6,337 bases of DNA from Nitrospinota bacterium (GTDB lineage Bacteria; Nitrospirota; Thermodesulfovibrionia; Thermodesulfovibrionales; UBA1546). The position numbers and the translations under genes were made by a program. Shown here in pieces: positions 4,521-6,337 of this stretch; position 1 is the stretch's first letter; each line of letters starts with the position of its first letter. Below the pieces are notes generated by a model, which did not search any database, was not told where the DNA came from, and saw nothing but the letters and a program-made list of their open reading frames with translations. Where the stretch lies: NCBI GenBank assembly GCA_018896985.1, contig JAHILQ010000139.1, forward strand, positions 1 through 6,337, read 5' to 3'.

Positions 4521-4952
4521 ATGGAAATTGATGATTTAAAAGGACTTATAGAACTGCTTAAGGACACAGACATCACAGAACTTCAGATAGAAAAAGACGG
4601 CAATAAGGTTAAGATAAGGAGAGAGAAACGGCTGTCTTCATTTGAATTATCAAGGCCTGTGGTTGCGCATGAAAAACCGGCAGTTGAACCGATGGAGGAC
4701 ACCCAGAGGCTTTTTACAGTAACCTCGCCAATAGTAGGGACATTCTACAGATCATCATCTCCTGAAGCAGAGCCATTCGTGCAGGCAGGTTCAAGTGTTA
4801 AAAAGGGACAGGTATTGTGCATGATAGAGGCAATGAAACTTATGAACGAGATAGAATCAGAGGTAGAAGGCGTTATTGTCAGGATACTTGTTGAAAACGG
4901 GCATTCCGTTGAATACGGAGAACCGCTCTTCCTCATAGAACCGGTTACTTAG
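4521..4952 (+). CDS. accB: Acetyl-CoA carboxylase biotin carboxyl carrier protein
   Basis: BCCP carries the carboxylated biotin between biotin carboxylase and carboxyltransferase in the first step of fatty-acid synthesis. I chose the ATG at 4521, giving 143 residues, because an SD (GGAGGG, 4511-4516) lies 4 nt upstream; a TTG at 4509 in the same frame would overlap that SD. The N-terminal helix ([20 protein letters not shown]) and strands ([15 protein letters not shown]) are typical. A short Pro/Ala/Glu linker (about 45-62) leads to the biotinyl domain. [20 protein letters not shown] (68-87) includes the thumb loop found in bacterial BCCPs, and [12 protein letters not shown] contains the biotinylated Lys106. 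accC follows after an 85-nt gap holding a palindromic repeat, the usual accBC order. Confidence 0.97.
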   Translation: MEIDDLKGLIELLKDTDITELQIEKDGNKVKIRREKRLSSFELSRPVVAHEKPAVEPMEDTQRLFTVTSPIVGTFYRSSSPEAEPFVQAGSSVKKGQVLCMIEAMKLMNEIESEVEGVIVRILVENGHSVEYGEPLFLIEPVT

Positions 4953-4968
4953 TGTCAGTATTCAGTGA

Positions 4969-5024
4969 CAGTGATTAGTGTCAGAAAAAATTATCTACTG
5001 ACACAGACACTAAAAACTGACGCT
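4969..5024. repeat. AGTGTCAG/ACTGACAC intergenic palindrome, copy B (upstream of accC)
   Basis: CAGTGATTAGTGTCAG (4969-4984) and ACTGACACAGACAC (4997-5010) plus AACTGACGCT (5015-5024) repeat the parts of copy A. GTGTCAG (4978-4984) pairs with CTGACAC (4998-5004) around a 13-nt A/T-rich loop. A further AGTGTCAGT (4951-4959) overlaps the accB stop codon. The accC SD follows within 4 nt of the element. Confidence 0.75.
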
Positions 5025-5037
5025 ATAAAGGTGGACA

Positions 5038-6337
5038 ATGGAACTATTTAAAAAGATACTGATAGCAAACCGCGGTGAAATTGCAGTAAGGGTTATAAGC
5101 GCCTGCAAGGAACTCGGCATAAAGACAGTAGCCGTATATTCGGACGTAGAAAAAGAAGCTCTGCATGTCAGGCTTGCAGATGAGGCCATCTGCATCGGGC
5201 CTGCGAATTCTGCTCAGAGCTATCTTAACATCCCGGGAATTCTTAGCGCTGCTGAAATAACGGATTCAGAGGCAGTGCATCCGGGTTATGGTTTCTTATC
5301 TGAAAATCCCCCTTTTGCAGAGGCATGCGCCACATCAGGGATAACATTTATCGGCCCTACGCCTGAGAACATAAGAGTCGGCGGCGATAAGGCAAAGGCA
5401 AGGCAGATGATGAAAAGGCGGGGTATTCCTGTTGTGCCGGGAAGCGACGGCCCTGTTATTTCGGAAGAGCTTGCCATGAAGGTGGCAAAGAAAATAGGTT
5501 TCCCTGTGATTATTAAGGCGTCTGCCGGCGGCGGCGGCAGGGGGATGAGAATTGTAAATGAAGAAAGCGGGCTTGAACAGGCATTTTATATGGCTCAAAG
5601 GGAAGCTCTTGCCGCATTCGGGAACGGCGAGCTTTACGTTGAACAGTATATCCCTGAGATACGGCACATAGAAGTCCAGATAGCTGCTGACAGCAAAGGC
5701 AATACAGTGCATTTCGGAGAGAGAGACTGCTCAATACAGAGAAGGCATCAGAAACTTATAGAAGAAGCGCCATCCCCTGTCTCAACAGAGAAGTTCAGGA
5801 AAAAAATCGGAGAGCTGGCAGTAAGGGCGGCAAAGGCTATTAAGTACAGGAATATCGGGACAATGGAGTTTATCGTAGATATGGAGGGCAATATATATTT
5901 CATGGAGATGAATACAAGGATTCAGGTTGAGCATCCTGTCACAGAGATGGTCAGCGGTATTGACCTGGTAAAGGAACAGATAAAACTTGCTGCAGGTTCC
6001 CTGATAGAATATAAACAGCACCAGATAAAATCTTACGGCCATGCTATAGAGTGCAGGATAAATGCCGAGGACCCGGAGCGTTTTATTCCGAATCCCGGCA
6101 AAATTACATTCCTTTCTCTGCCCGGCGGCCCGGGTGTGCGCGTAGACACATCTATTTACAGCGGCTGGACAGTGCCTTCATATTACGACTCGCTTATAGC
6201 AAAGGTAATTGCGCACGGCAGAAACAGGGAAGAGGCTATCTCAATAATGAAACGCGCCCTCGATGAATTTATTATTGAGGGAATAAAGACAACAATACCT
6301 TTTCATAAGAAGGTCTTTTCACACCCTGACTTTGTGA
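5038..6337 (+). CDS. accC: Acetyl-CoA carboxylase biotin carboxylase subunit (3' end outside window)
   Basis: ATP-grasp enzyme that carboxylates biotin on AccB using bicarbonate. The frame is open from ATG 5038 to the right edge, 433 complete residues of an expected 446-450, so only the last helix is missing. The start reads [20 protein letters not shown], the standard N-terminus, with SD AAGGTGG at 5028-5034. The biotin carboxylase N-domain includes [10 protein letters not shown] (81-90). ATP-grasp residues are visible: K118 in GGDKAKA, K160 in [14 protein letters not shown] with the glycine loop 164-169, HQK at 237-239, E277 in TMEF, E290 and N292 in [16 protein letters not shown] (R294, E298), and R340 in ECRINAEDP. 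All catalytic residues are present, so the enzyme should be active. Presumably co-transcribed with accB. Confidence 0.97.
   Translation, partial: MELFKKILIANRGEIAVRVISACKELGIKTVAVYSDVEKEALHVRLADEAICIGPANSAQSYLNIPGILSAAEITDSEAVHPGYGFLSENPPFAEACATSGITFIGPTPENIRVGGDKAKARQMMKRRGIPVVPGSDGPVISEELAMKVAKKIGFPVIIKASAGGGGRGMRIVNEESGLEQAFYMAQREALAAFGNGELYVEQYIPEIRHIEVQIAADSKGNTVHFGERDCSIQRRHQKLIEEAPSPVSTEKFRKKIGELAVRAAKAIKYRNIGTMEFIVDMEGNIYFMEMNTRIQVEHPVTEMVSGIDLVKEQIKLAAGSLIEYKQHQIKSYGHAIECRINAEDPERFIPNPGKITFLSLPGGPGVRVDTSIYSGWTVPSYYDSLIAKVIAHGRNREEAISIMKRALDEFIIEGIKTTIPFHKKVFSHPDFV

Noticed and set aside
5286..6042. Several minus-strand open frames opposite accC
   Set aside because: They are antisense shadows of a strongly conserved coding frame and match no family I know.

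Overview
The window looks like a piece of a bacterial chromosome, probably a free-living Gram-negative. Gene content and protein style suggest Nitrospirota or a deltaproteobacterial relative, but that placement is inference from remembered family patterns, not from a search. Coding density is moderate, Shine-Dalgarno (SD) sites are mostly GGAGG-like, and several genes start with TTG.

Layout from left to right. (1) Positions 1-255 hold the C-terminal part of ribosomal protein L17 (rplQ), presumably the end of an alpha-type ribosomal operon. (2) On the minus strand, 753-180 hold a BrnT-type toxin followed by a CopG/BrnA-type antitoxin. Both outer ends of this module look damaged. The toxin's first codons run into a repeat array, and the antitoxin has lost its usual C-terminus and reads antisense into rplQ. 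(3) Positions 747-1760 hold a REP-associated tyrosine transposase (RAYT) gene bounded by perfect 24-bp inverted repeats. Outside these lie two irregular arrays of a GAAACATAG / CTATGTTC unit in mirror orientation. (4) Positions 1769-1918 hold a second, unrelated palindromic repeat with TGTCATTGCGAG ends. (5) From 1965 on lie an extended -10 promoter and a PPC/DUF296 gene.

(6) From about 2543 to the right edge runs a recognisable housekeeping cluster: aroQ, a Xaa-Pro peptidase gene, efp, accB, accC. This order is familiar in many bacteria. aroQ is broken here: its first 23 codons are joined out of frame to its last 31 codons, with about 280 bp missing. The gaps before efp and before accC carry two copies of the same AGTGTCAG / ACTGACAC palindromic repeat. 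accC runs off the right edge after residue 433.

Functionally, the right half serves fatty-acid synthesis (biotin carboxyl carrier and biotin carboxylase of acetyl-CoA carboxylase), translation of polyproline stretches (EF-P) and proline-peptide turnover. The left half is an island of selfish or stress elements between two core gene sets. The most unusual signal is the RAYT unit with its mirror-image repeat arrays and what they seem to have done to the adjacent toxin gene. I see no convincing new defence or metabolic system.
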